This document shows positions 1 through 15,885 of a stretch of 64,000 nucleotides of DNA, one piece after another. How positions within the stretch are numbered: the stretch's first letter is position 1; each line of letters starts with the position of its first letter. This DNA comes from Monosiga brevicollis MX1. Lineage: Eukaryota; Opisthokonta; Choanoflagellata; Craspedida; Salpingoecidae. The notes beneath the pieces are model-generated. The model searched no databases and had not been told where the DNA came from. It saw only the letters and a list, made by a program, of their open reading frames with translations. Both the position numbers and the translations under genes were made by a program. The stretch lies in contig NW_001865040.1 in NCBI RefSeq assembly GCF_000002865.3, positions 494,905 to 558,904 of the forward strand, in the 5' to 3' direction.

Positions 1-3000
1 GAAAGATTGTGCAGTCGATCTCTACATCAAAAGTGATCCAAGTTTTCAAGCGAGCGGCATCAAACGACAGACGCCGTGAGCAGACGCAAAGAGGTGGAAA
101 CACGGGCAAGCCACAAACAAAAATTTGCAAGCAATCCACCAGACGAGGGTTATTGGCATGACACATACGAAACGGGCATCAAGAAGCGCCAGCGACTGCG
201 AATCAGCTCGCGTGCCAAGTGGATGTCCTCTGGTGACGGAGCCGGCTCCGTCTTGGCAAACACCACGTCTGTGACAGCCTTCAGCAAGCGCTGACGATCC
301 GACTCGGCAACGTTGAGGATGGGCCAGCCTTGCAGTAAGCTACAAACCCAGACGTCAAAGTGGAATGAACCAACATGACCGCAAACGTGTGCAAACAAAC
401 GGGGGAGTATTGGCAGCACAACACTCACCAAAATTGAGCCGATGTCGCAACTTGTGATGAAACGGAGAGTGAGGCCGAAGCAAAGGTCAAGAGCATGTTG
501 CGAAGCGGAGCTACCACCTCTTCGCCAATGGCCGCACGTGTTCGCACGGCCAGCTAAAGCATAGAGCAACACATAAGAATGGGAAAAAGTGGCTGATGAG
601 CTTTCATCGGGAGAGCAAACAGCATGCAACCCAGTTGTGTCGGCTTTGTGGGCCCAAACAGAGGCCGCACCTGAAGACTGCGCTCGAGCATGGAAAGTAT
701 GGCGTAAACACATCGGTTGCGCAGTTCTGGCGACGCGCATGATTCCATCAATGCTTCCAAAGTGCGAGCAATCGCTAACAAGGAGGCTTGATCCCCAGCG
801 GGTGCAAACGGCACCGGCGTCAAGGGCAGCACGGCCAATGAGCCAGTCCAGGCCATGGCGTGATTGGAGCCCACCGCAACCTGACGGCAAGCGTTGACAA
901 TCGATGCGATAAGGCAACGGGCACAGAACCGGCTTTTCTCTTCGGCGTGGCAGAGAAAATGAACAGCACAAGGGTGATGACGCACCTGGGTGACGTTTTT
1001 CCCCACTAGTGTGGTGAGAAGCACGGGGGTTGGATTGGTTTTTGTCCCCTCACTCACGGTGCCAAATTGGTACACCTCATTCTCTGCTGTCACTGCCAAA
1101 CCGCACGAATAATCCATCGCCGCCTGACACCACGAAAGAGCATTGAGAGCATGTGTGTGAGATCTGCCACGAAAAGAGAAACTCAAAATGGAAATAGAGG
1201 AGGAAGATAGCGTACGTTTGTGATGACGTGGTCCTCCAAAATGCGGGTGGGAGAGGGCACTGAGCCCGTGACTCGCCCATTGCCGAGAGCGCCCAAGGCG
1301 CAACTGCAATGATGAGAAGCACGACAGACCCCAGTTCAGAGATCGATGAGCCTCCTGAGGAGTGCCTCGTACCAAGGCCAAAGCCGTTGTAGGGTCGTAC
1401 CTGCCCCAGGTGTAAAGGGCGCCGTGATTTGTCAGGCAGCCGGATATTTGCAGACCACACCACGCCGCCTTGACACCTGAGCCGTCAAACTCAAAGTCAA
1501 TGCGCTCGGGCTGACGACGACGATCATTGGTACCATGACCCAATTTGCCTGCATCACCCCCACAAACAAAAATAAAAAAAGAAAATTAAGAAATTGATGA
1601 AGAAGAAAGGACGCAAATATTATTATTAGAAAACGTGGGGCCTTCGATATTCCACGCAGCGATGTCGTTCGTATGGAATCGGATCGGTGACGCATCAACG
1701 CTCACAAACATGAGCACAAGAGCTGAACTCACCAAAATCCCCATCGCCAAAACTGTAGATGTGCCCGTCCTCAGTCACGCACATGGAATGGGCATCTCCC
1801 AGGCCACATGCCACGTGCACCACACGGATGCCCCTGCGGACAGCAATTCAAGGCGTGAGTTGTCATGACATTTTGCAGTTTTGAACACCCATAGCAGCGG
1901 CAGAACATTTGCCTCTTACTCGGGAAAGGCAGCAACGCGTGTGGGGACGTTGACATCATCTGAGGTACCGTGACCAAGGCGGCCATAGCCGCCCCGGCCC
2001 CAGGTGTAGAGGTTGCCGGCTTTGGATACGGCGGCGCTGTGATGCCCACCGGCGCAGACCTGCACAACCTCCTCGCCCTCGAGGGCAGTGATTTTCATGG
2101 GGCGGTTGTTGACGCCGTCGCGGCCGAGTTGCTTGTACGAGTTGGAGCCCCAGGAATAGACTTCGCCTTGTAGGGTGACAGCCAGCACATGGCTGGTGGC
2201 ACTCACTTGGATGAAGCGCTCGCTCTCAAGCCCCTCCACGAGAGCCAGACTGGACTCGGCATGGCCCAAAAAGGATTTGACATCGTTTTGTGGGCGCGTA
2301 TGCGATCCGCAGGACCAGAGCCGCCCCTCGCCGTCAATGACAAAAGTACCGCGCTGGCCCAGAGCAATGTGCGTGGGATTGAGGCGGCTAAGAAGGGTGT
2401 TGATTTGTGGACTCTCAACGGGTTGATTGGCCACGTAACCAAGCTCAGCGTCACGCGTGTTGCCCCAGCTGAAAACCTTGACATCCTCAAATTCAGCACG
2501 ATCGGGTGGTGAGAGGCGGGCGAGCTGGGTTAGCAGCAAGGCTGCCAAGCGGAGCGGATCCACTGAGCGGGCAAAAGGCTCGTCCTTGCGCAGCTGGTTT
2601 TCCAAGACATCCACCACGCTGACGACATCGGGCATGGTTGAAGATTGCGAGGACGAATCAAGGGCGGTCGTGTGCTGCTGACGTAGTTCGCTGAAGCGTT
2701 GGAGATAGTCGTGGGCAGGCAGGAAGAGCTCACGATCGCTACCATTGTGCAACAAATGCGTGATGGCCCCCAGCATGCTGACACCATTGCCAGTTTGAGC
2801 AGCGAGCTCCAGGCGAAGCATAAAAGCTGAAATGCGATCGGCCTTGTCTGGCGAAGCGCTGGGTTCACACAGTTCTTCAAGGAAGAGCTGGGCGCGACGA
2901 ATCGTGTAGATCCAATTCTCCTGATTGTTATCATCGTAGATCTTTTGCAGGCTAGCCAGGGGCAGGTCGGCCAGCAAATCCTTGGCATCCTCGAGCAGGT

Positions 3001-3999
3001 GGCGGCAGACACTCGAATCGCTGTTGCGGTTGGCCTCGCGCAAGAAAGCAAAAAGCACGTTCACAAGCGAGCGAATGGCAAAGTGGAGAAAGCGGTCTTC
3101 TGCTGTTCCACGCTATGGGCAGAGGGAGAGGGGTGGGGGGTTGGAGAGAGACACGGAGGCATACCAGGTGAGCCAAACAACGTTGTGATGAAAACGAGCT
3201 GTGGAACCGCCCAGGACTGCCAAAGCCAAACTGGCTGAGCAACAAGGGTTTCGCCTTTGTCATATGAATGTCACATGCATCCCATCAGCTGGGATTGACA
3301 AGCTTACCCGACGCAAGATTGTGTCTCGAGATGCTGGCAGACGGGCTTGACCACCCTCAGATACTTCGGTTTCGGTAGACTGGGGAACCATCAACGTGTC
3401 ACCACTGCTGGTGCCAGGAGTCGGGGAGCTGCGACGCGTGCGATTGGGCGATCCCGGGGCCGATGTGCGCTGGGAAATGCATGCGCTTGGTTTGGCCCCC
3501 GGATGAGTGGAGGCTCCAGTTTTGCTGTACACTTCGACAGCGAACTGGGCCAGATCCTGGTAAAAGCGGCGCAGGAGCCTGAGACGCAAGGCACCTCGCT
3601 CCTCAAAGACCGTCCTGTCATTTGTGTGTAGATCATCAAGAGCAAAGAACGACACACCGCGTGTGAGCATGTCAGAATGGACAGTCGAAAAACACAAGTA
3701 GCAGACGAAAACGAGCCGAGCGCTGCGCCCGCACGCACGCACCGGCCCTGGAGCTGAAAGAAGTAGAGATGATCGCGCAGAAGCAGGTCCTGCAGCTCAT
3801 CGGGATCAAGGTCGGCCCATCGAATGACCTCATCGGTCACATGGGTTTGAGGGCCTTGGACACCATCTTCGCTGCCATTGTCCAGGGCCACCTTGTCCTT
3901 CTGGAGGCGAGTCCAGAGCCGTTCGAGCGACTCGGCATAGACAAAAGAGTTGCGCAGGGCAGTGTACTTGGCATCCCAAAACGTAAGGTTGAGGGACAT
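1..3999 (-). CDS. HERC2: HERC2-like E3 ubiquitin ligase, N-terminal part (partial, runs off left edge)
   Basis: Ten exons on the minus strand fit one continuous frame: 3743-3999, 3308-3614, 1920-3112, 1733-1833, 1401-1548, 1216-1303, 986-1123, 671-880, 429-553 and 169-339; the next exon was not placed. The start is ATG at 3999. The first about 190 residues and the helical stretch after them align with the N-terminal region of animal HERC2. Next comes an RCC1-like beta-propeller, with motifs such as VYSWGSNSYKQLG, LYTWGRGGYGRLGHG and IYSFGDGDFGKLGHG. After it lies helical sequence (PLRNMLLTFASASLSVSS...GWPILNVAESDRQ) matching the region after the first HERC2 propeller. The family is a >4000-residue HECT ligase acting in DNA repair and trafficking; the later propellers and the HECT domain must lie beyond base 1. 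Family assignment is strong; individual splice sites are inferred. A small HERC or a plain RCC1 protein is less likely because of the HERC2-type N-terminus. Confidence 0.85.
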
Positions 4000-5535
4000 G
4001 GCGCCGGTCTTCTCTTAAACCCTTTGCGCGCTTGTTACAAACATGCAGGTGCAGCACGGCCAGGGTCTGAAGCGGCCAAGGGCCGCTAGCATGCCACCAG
4101 AAGCCGGCAACAGAAGCCACCCGGTCGGTCAGCAAGAATACCGCTGGCGAGTCAATGGCGAGGAGGTAATGGAGAAGCATAACAAGCAAAGCAAAGCGAA
4201 AGAAGCGCACCATGCCGCGAAAAACAGGCAGGCTACGACCTGCGGCTGCCCGTCGTGAGTGTTGCACGGTGCCGTCGTGTGCACTGTGGCACGCAGGTCG
4301 TGAAACAAGCTGGGCAACCTGTAGATAGAATCAAGACCATGAGGAGAGGCAAAGCACCTGTGAATGGCAGGTTGAAGGCTGGTATTGGTATTGGAGCAAC
4401 AGAGGCCACAGGAGCAGAGTCAGCCATCAATGGAGCTGACGCTGCCCTCTTGTCAGTGATGACGGCAAAGCAACGAAATGCGCATGCATGCAGCTGGCTT
4501 TGCCAGACGGCACTTGGCCTATCGCCAGTGAAGCCTTCCACTGGCGCCCCGCCAACCCCCTTCCAGCAACGACGCTCCAACGCCATTTCCCAAGAAACCA
4601 TTTTGTCCACGTACCTCCCCGTGGACCGCGACCAGCAGACAGCGCGTTCAGCGTCCAGTAGCACGACCGCCGACCGCGACAAACGCGCAGCAGAAGAAAC
4701 ATCAAACACGACACAACACAACCAACAGTCAAGTTCGGTTACAGTTGTGTGTGTGATAGAGAGAGAGAAAATGACAGAAACATCACACACATGCACTTGA
4801 ACACACACAACACACACACAACACACAGATCAAGCTTGCAACTGTATGCTTTTATTCTCTCTCTCTCTCGTTTCGACTCTCTCGCTTCTCTCTTTTGACT
4901 GGAGCCCTATGATATTATGATGTCCCAACGTCAAAAAGTCCGGTGACAGTAGTTCAAAAGAGACGACTGAAAACAAAACAGCTGTGCTGCGATCATGACC
5001 CTCTCGTTTGTGTCGAGCCATCAAAGAACAAACGTTGAACCAGGTCATGTCTCCGAGCCAGACACACCCCAGCGTTTTCGGATCTGCTAGCCAAGGCAGT
5101 CACAAAATACGCAGCCCGAAGCCCCGTTCGACGGCTGCATGCGCAACACAGTCACATAAATTCGAGACCCGAAGTCAGTGAGAATAACCAAGTCAAGGTG
5201 CTGTTTGTAGAAAACATGTGTTTTCAACGAAGCCATTGGCGGCCGGTCCCCGCGCTCATTTTCTGGTCGTCGTGCGTCGTTTACGCCTTAGACACCAGAC
5301 CCGGCTCGACCCCGGACTTGCCTCGACCTCGAGTACCACGCGACCTTAGCGCGTGTGGCCTTGGGACTTGAATTTACCAGCTGGCAACCGCCTTGGCTGT
5401 CTGCGGGGCGTTGTGGCCTGTCACCGCCTGCAGTGACTCACCCATTTGACTGCGCTTGATCGAAAAGTATTGAGCATCGCTCAGATTGTGGACCGCGGCT
5501 CAAGAGCCCCCCTCCCCTTGGTCAGCACCGCAGCC
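4000..5535. other. Divergent intergenic region between HERC2-like and DHX8 genes
   Basis: About 1.5 kb separates two divergent genes, so it should hold both promoters and 5' UTRs. Short AC-rich and GA-rich tracts occur near 4740-4880 (for example acacacaacacacacaca and ctctctctctctcgtttc). Open frames on both strands here encode low-complexity Ser/Thr/Arg-rich peptides with no recognisable domain and no convincing splice structure. I see no gene. Confidence 0.6.
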
Positions 5536-8500
5536 ATGGATGACGTTGAACAGCTGCAGCGTCTTTCCTTGGTGTCCAAGGTTGTCACCGAGCTTGAGAA
5601 CAACCTGGGTGTCGGCGATACAGCTCTCGGTACGAGTCATGGGACCGTGGAAATCCCTGCTCTCTTTTTCTTTTTTTTTCTTTTTTCTTTTTTTTTCCCC
5701 TTTTTGCGCACGCACGCTTGCCCCATCCCTATAATCACACCTTCCACGTTGTCTTGTTGTGACGGCGCAAGAAAGAATGGGCTGGGTTTTTCTTACCCTT
5801 TCATTATTTTTATTTTTTTCCTTCCGTGATCTAATGATTGTGCTCGTGGCTGTGGCGACGTAGCCGAATTTCTCATCAACTTGGCTGAGGAGAACGGCGA
5901 GGAATCCAAGTTTGCCAGTGCTGTAGATGCCCTCGAAGCAGGTCTCGAGGTGGGTCAACGGCCCCTTGCCAAGGGCACACGCCCTGCCTGTTGTCACCGT
6001 TTGCTTCCTGCTCGCACCCTCACGTTCCCGTTGCCCGACGCCCCACACCCGACGCCACCGCAGACAAGTTTTATCTCCAACCTGTGGCGCCTCATCGCTC
6101 GTTTAGATCCCAAGATCCGGGCTCAACAGTCAAGCGGGGCAAGCGGCAGTCATGGGCCCACTGGAGACGCGGCCCCGTCTGCCAAACGATCCGCTTTCCC
6201 AGCTCTCGCCATACCTGACGCGTCTGGCCCGCTCAAGGCTGATGATCTCAAGGATGATGCCGACGCTACCATGGCACGCCTTGAAAGTTTTCTCGAGGAG
6301 AGCAAGACTGCCGCCGCCTCGAGCCAGCAAGAGCCCCCCAGTGCCAGCAGCCGCGATTGGGAAGAGCGTCCGGCTCGCCGTGCCTCACCGCCGCGCGACC
6401 GCGGCTCCCATCGCCGCTACAGCCGTTCTCGTTCTCGCTCTCGCTCTCGCTCACCGCCCCACCGCCGCGACCGCTACGATGATGACCGCCGAGGTCGCCG
6501 AGAAGGCCGCTATGATGATGACCGCCGCCGCGGAGATCGCTACGATGACGACCGCCGCCGCGGTGACCGCCATGAGGACCGCCGCCGTGGAGATGATCGC
6601 TATGATGACCGTCGCCGTGGCCGCTCGCCGCCCCGCCGCGGCGGCGCGGGAGGTCCTGTGGATGACGAGGCCATCGTCGGCAAGGTATATGATGGTATTG
6701 TAGCTGGTATTACGCAGTTTGGCTGCTTCGTCCAGCTGGATGGCGTCCGAGGTCGTGTGGACGGCATGGTTCATGTCAGCCAAATGAGTAACGAAGGGCG
6801 TGTGGCCGATCCCCACGATGTTGTCCAACGTGGCCAGCCCGTCAAGGTCAAGGTCTTAAGCAAGGTCAACCACAAAATTAGCCTTTCCATGAAAGACGTG
6901 GATCAGCGCACGGGTCAAGACCTCACCGAACCACGCGACGGTTTTGGAGGCCGCTCGGGCCCGGGCCGCGATGGGCCCGCAGACCCCTATGACCAAGCCA
7001 TGCCCTTGGGTCGCAATCCTGATCGTCCGATGAATGCTGGTCCTGACTTGCTGGAGCTGGAGCGAGATCCCAAAAACGCGCGCAGTCGCAAGCGCCTCAC
7101 CTCGCCTGAAAAGTGGGAGCTGAAGCAGCTCATTGCTGCTGGCGTCCTGGACCCAACCGAGTATCCCGACTACGATGAAGAAACTGGTATTCTCCCTCAG
7201 ATTGACGCGGAATCAGACGAAGAAGTCGAGATTGAGCTGGCCGAGGATGAACCCGCTTTCCTGCGCGGGCAGATCAAGGGAGCAGATTTGAGCCCCGTGC
7301 GCATCGTCAAAAACCCGGACGGCTCGCTACAGCGCGCCGCCATGAATCAGAGCGAACTCTCACGAGAGCGTCGTGAGGTGCGTAACGCACAGCGCGATGC
7401 TGAACAGGCTGGCCACATGCCCATGGGTCGTGACTGGAGCGACCCGCTCCGACAGGACGAGGGCAGCATGCAGCGCGGTGCCCGCAGCGATCCAATGCGA
7501 GACATGCCCGAGTGGAAAAAGGCGACCATCGGCGGTCGGCACGTCTCTTACGGCAAAAAGACCGATCAGTCGATTCAGGAACAGCGCATGTCGCTTCCCA
7601 TCTACAAGCTCAAGAACAGCCTCATGGAAGCCATCGACAACAACCAGGTCCTCATCGTCATTGGCGAGACGGGATCAGGCAAGACCACTCAAATGACGCA
7701 ATACTGCCTCGAGATGGGCCTTGGTGGGCGTGGTCTGATCGGCTGCACGCAGCCTCGTCGTGTCGCTGCCATGTCCGTCGCGAAGCGCGTGGCCGAAGAG
7801 CACGGCTGCCTCCTTGGCCATGAGGTGGGCTACACCATCCGTTTCGAAAACTGCACCAATGAAAAGACACGCGTCAAGTACATGACAGACGGCATGCTCC
7901 TGCGTGAGTGCCTGATTGACTCAGCTATGCGTGACTACTCGTGCATTATCCTCGATGAGGCCCACGAACGCACCATCAACACGGATGTCCTTTTCGGTCT
8001 CGTCAAACGCGCGGTCCGCGAACGCCCGGGCGACCTCAAGCTGCTCGTCACCTCGGCCACTCTGGACTCTGTCAAGTTCTCAGAATACTTTTTGGGTGCT
8101 CCCATCTTCACCATCCCGGGCCGCACTTTTCCTGTCGAGGTGTTGTACACCAAGGAGCCCGAGAGCGACTACCTCGATGCTGCCCTCATCACCATCATGC
8201 AAATCCATCTGACTGAGCCCCCCGGTGACATTCTGCTCTTCTTGACGGGCCAGGAAGAGATTGACACCTCATGCGAGATTTTGTTCGAGCGCATGAAAGC
8301 TTTAGGTAATGATGTGCCCGACCTGGTCATCTTGCCCGTGTATTCAGCATTGCCGAGTGAGATGCAGACACGCATTTTTGAGCCCGCCCCTCCGGGCGGT
8401 CGTAAGGTGGTGCTGGCCACCAACATTGCCGAAACCTCCCTGACCATCGATGGCATCTACTACGTCGTTGATCCCGGATTCGTCAAGCAGAAGGTATACA

Positions 8501-9567
8501 ACAACAAGACTGGCATGGATGCGCTGGTGGTGACCCCCATTTCACAACAGCAGGCAGATCAGCGCAAAGGTCGTGCTGGTCGCACCGGTCCCGGAAAGTG
8601 TTATCGACTCTACACGGAGCGTGCCTTCCGGGAGGAGATGCTAGAGACGGCCGTGCCCGAGATCCAGCGCACCAACCTGTCCAACACCGTGCTTTCGCTC
8701 AAGGCCATGGGCATCAACGACCTGCTTGCCTTTGACTTTATGGATGCGCCACCCACGGAGACACTGATTCTGGCCTTGGAGAACCTGCACTCATTGGGCG
8801 CGCTTGATGATGAAGGGCTGTTGACACGCCTTGGTCGCCGCATGGCTGAGTTCCCTCTTGAGCCACAATTGTCCAAGATGCTGATTCAGTCCACCCACCT
8901 GGGCTGCTCGGATGAGATCTTGACCATTGTGAGCATGCTCTCCGTGCAAACCGTTTTCTACCGTCCAAAGGAGAAGGCGGCGCTCGCTGATCAGCGCAAG
9001 GCCAAATTTCACCAGATTGAGGGTGACCATCTGACTCTGCTCCAGGTATATAAGAGCTGGGAGGCCAACAAATTTTCGGCTCCCTGGTGCTTTGAAAACT
9101 TTGTGCAGCAACGCTCGCTGAAGCGGGCACAGGATGTGCGCAAGCAAATGGTTGCCATTATGGATCGACATAAATTGGATATCGTCTCGTGTGGCAAGGC
9201 GTACAAGCGGGTGCAGATGGCCATCACCTCGGGCTTCTTCCGCAACGCAGCCAAAAAGGATCCTCAAGAAGGTTTCCGCACCTTGGTGGACCAGCAAGCC
9301 GTCTATGTCCATCCTTCCAGTTCCTTGTGGCAACGTCAGCCCGAGTGGCTGGTGTACCACGAGCTGGTCCTCACAACCAAGGAGTACATGCGAACGGTCA
9401 CGGCTATTGACCCTCGCTGGCTCACTGAGCTAGCGCCTTCCTTCTTCCGCGTGGCAGACCCGACGAAAATGTCCAAGCGCAAGCGCAACGAAATTATCGA
9501 GCCTCTGTTCAACAAGTATGAGGAGCCCAACTCGTGGCGTATCTCGCGAGCCCGCCGTCGTCGTTGA
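5536..9567 (+). CDS. DHX8: DHX8/Prp22 DEAH-box spliceosomal RNA helicase
   Basis: Three exons: 5536-5629, 5864-5949 and 6064-9567, giving about 1227 aa (human DHX8 is about 1220). The N-terminus ([17 protein letters not shown], then [10 protein letters not shown], then [11 protein letters not shown]) is the diagnostic Prp22 N-terminal helical module and fixes both small introns. Next come an RS/RD-rich segment (about residues 160-256), an S1 RNA-binding domain (about 258-343), and a DEAH helicase core with [10 protein letters not shown] (about 594), ILDEAHERT (about 691), SATLD (about 724) and [12 protein letters not shown] (about 893), followed by the HA2/OB-fold C-terminus. Prp22 releases spliced mRNA from the spliceosome and proofreads exon ligation in the nucleus. 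The last exon holds over 95% of the coding sequence and is uninterrupted. Intron 1 has poly-T tracts. Highly confident. Confidence 0.97.
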
Positions 9568-13361
<3,794 letters not shown>

Positions 13362-14176
13362 TGTGCAGTGTTTGGGGGTCAAAAAGTGGAAAAAAATCTA
13401 CAAGCCATGCCCAGGCACATGTTGATTGAGATCCTTTGACTTGAGACACTGGCGCACGCGTGTTCATGGATTCATCCACCAGTCGGCTCCAGACCAGCAT
13501 GTGCCGCAAGAAAGCACTTCACAGACACTAGGCCACCACCGCATATGGAAGGGCAGCAGCAGGTGACGAGCGACAAGAGCAGCAGCAGCAGCAGCAGCGG
13601 TGACGGTGGCAGCGGCGGCGGCGGCGCGTTTTTTCTCTCTCGTTTTGTAACGGTTGCTTTCAGCGGAACCGCCTTATTACTTTACCGGAGTTTTGTATCG
13701 GGAAAATGATACAAATTTCCCATCTTTCATCTGCATAAGGGCACCAATGGGCAAGCTTACAACGACAGTTATCAACACCTGTTGTCCGGGGTTCGTCAGT
13801 TTGCGTGCTTGCATGCAATGGTCATCGATTCAGCCGTCCGCCGAAAAATTGAATGATGGGACAAGGGTGAGGGTGGTGAGTGGATTAGCTGACTGCTGTT
13901 TCCCTCGCTTCCGCTTGTGGATGGGCCTTGATGATCCTGTCCAAAAGCCAATCTCCGGTTTGATGCATTGCTCTTTTCAAACTGAAGCCTCAGTCCGACT
14001 CTGGGCAGGTATCCATCACCACGAACCAAGCAACGCTTCGACCTCGTCCTTGTAACTTGTGTGTACAGGCCGTGTGGCGGTGATTCCATTTATTTCCTGA
14101 GCACGCCCGAGGAAAATCCAAATTCTCGTGCGACCACACGGGGTGCTAGCTGTGCTCTTGCATTCTGGCCGGTGCA
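13362..14176. other. Divergent promoter region with trinucleotide repeats
   Basis: About 0.8 kb between the head-to-head RBBP4-like gene and the TNFR-like receptor gene. It contains an (AGC)n stretch near 13578-13598 followed by a GGC-rich tract to about 13628. Open frames here are short and unsupported. It presumably carries both promoters and 5' UTRs. Confidence 0.6.
13578..13628. repeat. AGC/GGC trinucleotide repeat tract
   Basis: The sequence reads (agc) repeated about seven times, then a mixed ggt/ggc stretch ending in (gcg)n. It lies in the divergent intergenic region, about 220 bases upstream of the RBBP4-like start codon. It is simple-sequence DNA with no coding role visible. Confidence 0.8.
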
Positions 14177-15376
14177 ATGGTGGACGGCCATGGGCAGGCG
14201 CGCCTCCGGGTTGCACGCCATTCCTTGCTTCTGATTCTGGCTTTGTTCTTGCTGGCCAAGACAAGCGTGGCATACACGATTCGCCCTCTACTCGAATGTG
14301 TCGAGCCCGATCCCGGCGATAGCTCTTGCGATCACAACTGCTGTACCCCGGTAAGGTGCCTTTTGACGGCAGCACTTTGGCCTTGCTTTTTCGCTCGACG
14401 CCTACCGCATGGCGTGCTCACCTCATGTGCCACTCTCGAAACATGGGATGGCAGGGTGGCGTCGATCGTGGGGGACACTGCGTGGTCACCAATGTCGGCT
14501 ACGCTTGCAGTTGCGAGGCTGGCAAGGTGCTTGCGGCTGAGAGCCGTCAATGCGTTTGTCCCAACTCGTGCCCCACAGGCTCGATTCAAGACGTGAGCTG
14601 TGCTTGTATTTGCCCGCAAGGCGACACCTGCGTGGCCGATTTGAACCGCGACCGCTCCAAGTGCCTGCGCGTCTTTGACACGGACGACCGCATGGAGCAA
14701 GTGACCGCGAATTTCACCGACATGTTTCCATCCGATTGCACGAGCTGCCGCTGCCAGGAGGTGGCCTGTAATACAGCGGTGACTCATGCACAACCTGATG
14801 CTTATGGTCAATGTTCCTGTCCGGCTTGGCGCGTCTGTGACAGCGAAAACTGCCTGAATTCTCTCTTGAGCCACGAGCGTTTTCGCGACTATTTCTTTCC
14901 TGGCTGCACCGACTGCGAATGCAAATCACTCGAGCATTCGTGCTCTCCCAGTGACTCTCCCTCTGCGATGCAAGTGGGCCAGACCTGGGTCGGCAGTCTT
15001 GATTGCATTGGCGAGACCGCCGTTCTGCAAATCACCAACTCTCAGGGCCCGTCTTGGAATGTCAGCGCTACCCTTACCACCACGTATGTGGTTGGTGGCG
15101 CTTCATTCACTTCCATTTGGCGCTTGCAGGGCGTGCTTGGAAACCCATGTGCCACATTTATTGTGGATGGCTTTGAGGAGGGCTCGCATTTTATTGTACA
15201 CACGGGTCCTTCCAGCTATTTGCCAATCAACCTGTTTGGTGAAGTCAGCTTTAGCTCTGTCGAGGATACCTTTGTTTTTTCTGGCGAGGCGGTCGGGTGC
15301 TCGGACGACACATTCTCTCTTCTCTTAGCAGGTCTGTTGCTTGCATGGGAGAACAGTTTGAATGCCATTAACACAA

Positions 15377-15419
<43 letters not shown>

Positions 15420-15849
15420 CTACTCTCCTGTCAGCTCTGACCTCGCAATGGTACGCCGTAGAACCTTGTTTGGAGACGGAATACCGCCATTTGAGCGGTG
15501 TTTGCCGAACGCTGCGTGTGTGCACGCCAGGGCAATACGCTCTGCAGCCCGCCACATCCTCCTCCAACCGGTGAGGGAGTGCACCCGTGTACTGCGCCTT
15601 CAAACCCTCGACTTACCAGTTCTTATGCTGTACCGGGTCTCGTGCTATTGCAGCGTGTGCATGTCCTGTCCTTCAAACACCTACACGGATGAAGCCAACC
15701 TGGCGATGTGTGTTCCACAGGTGACTTGTGGGCCCGGCACACGAATTTCTGTTGCTGGGAGCACTTCACGAGCCCGCGAGTACGTTTAAACTTATGACAT
15801 GGTCATGTTCAATTGGCGACCCAAGTCGCATCTTGTGTGTATGTGTGTA

Positions 15850-15885
<36 letters not shown>

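Noticed and set aside
1304-1329. A 26-base intron in the HERC2-like gene
   Set aside because: Replaced by a 97-base intron (1304-1400) whose junction gives YTWGSCALGALGNG, a proper RCC1 repeat.
4233-4826. Overlapping open frames on both strands at about 4230-4830
   Set aside because: Low-complexity Ser/Thr/Arg peptides with no domain, no matching splice signals, and located in a divergent promoter gap.
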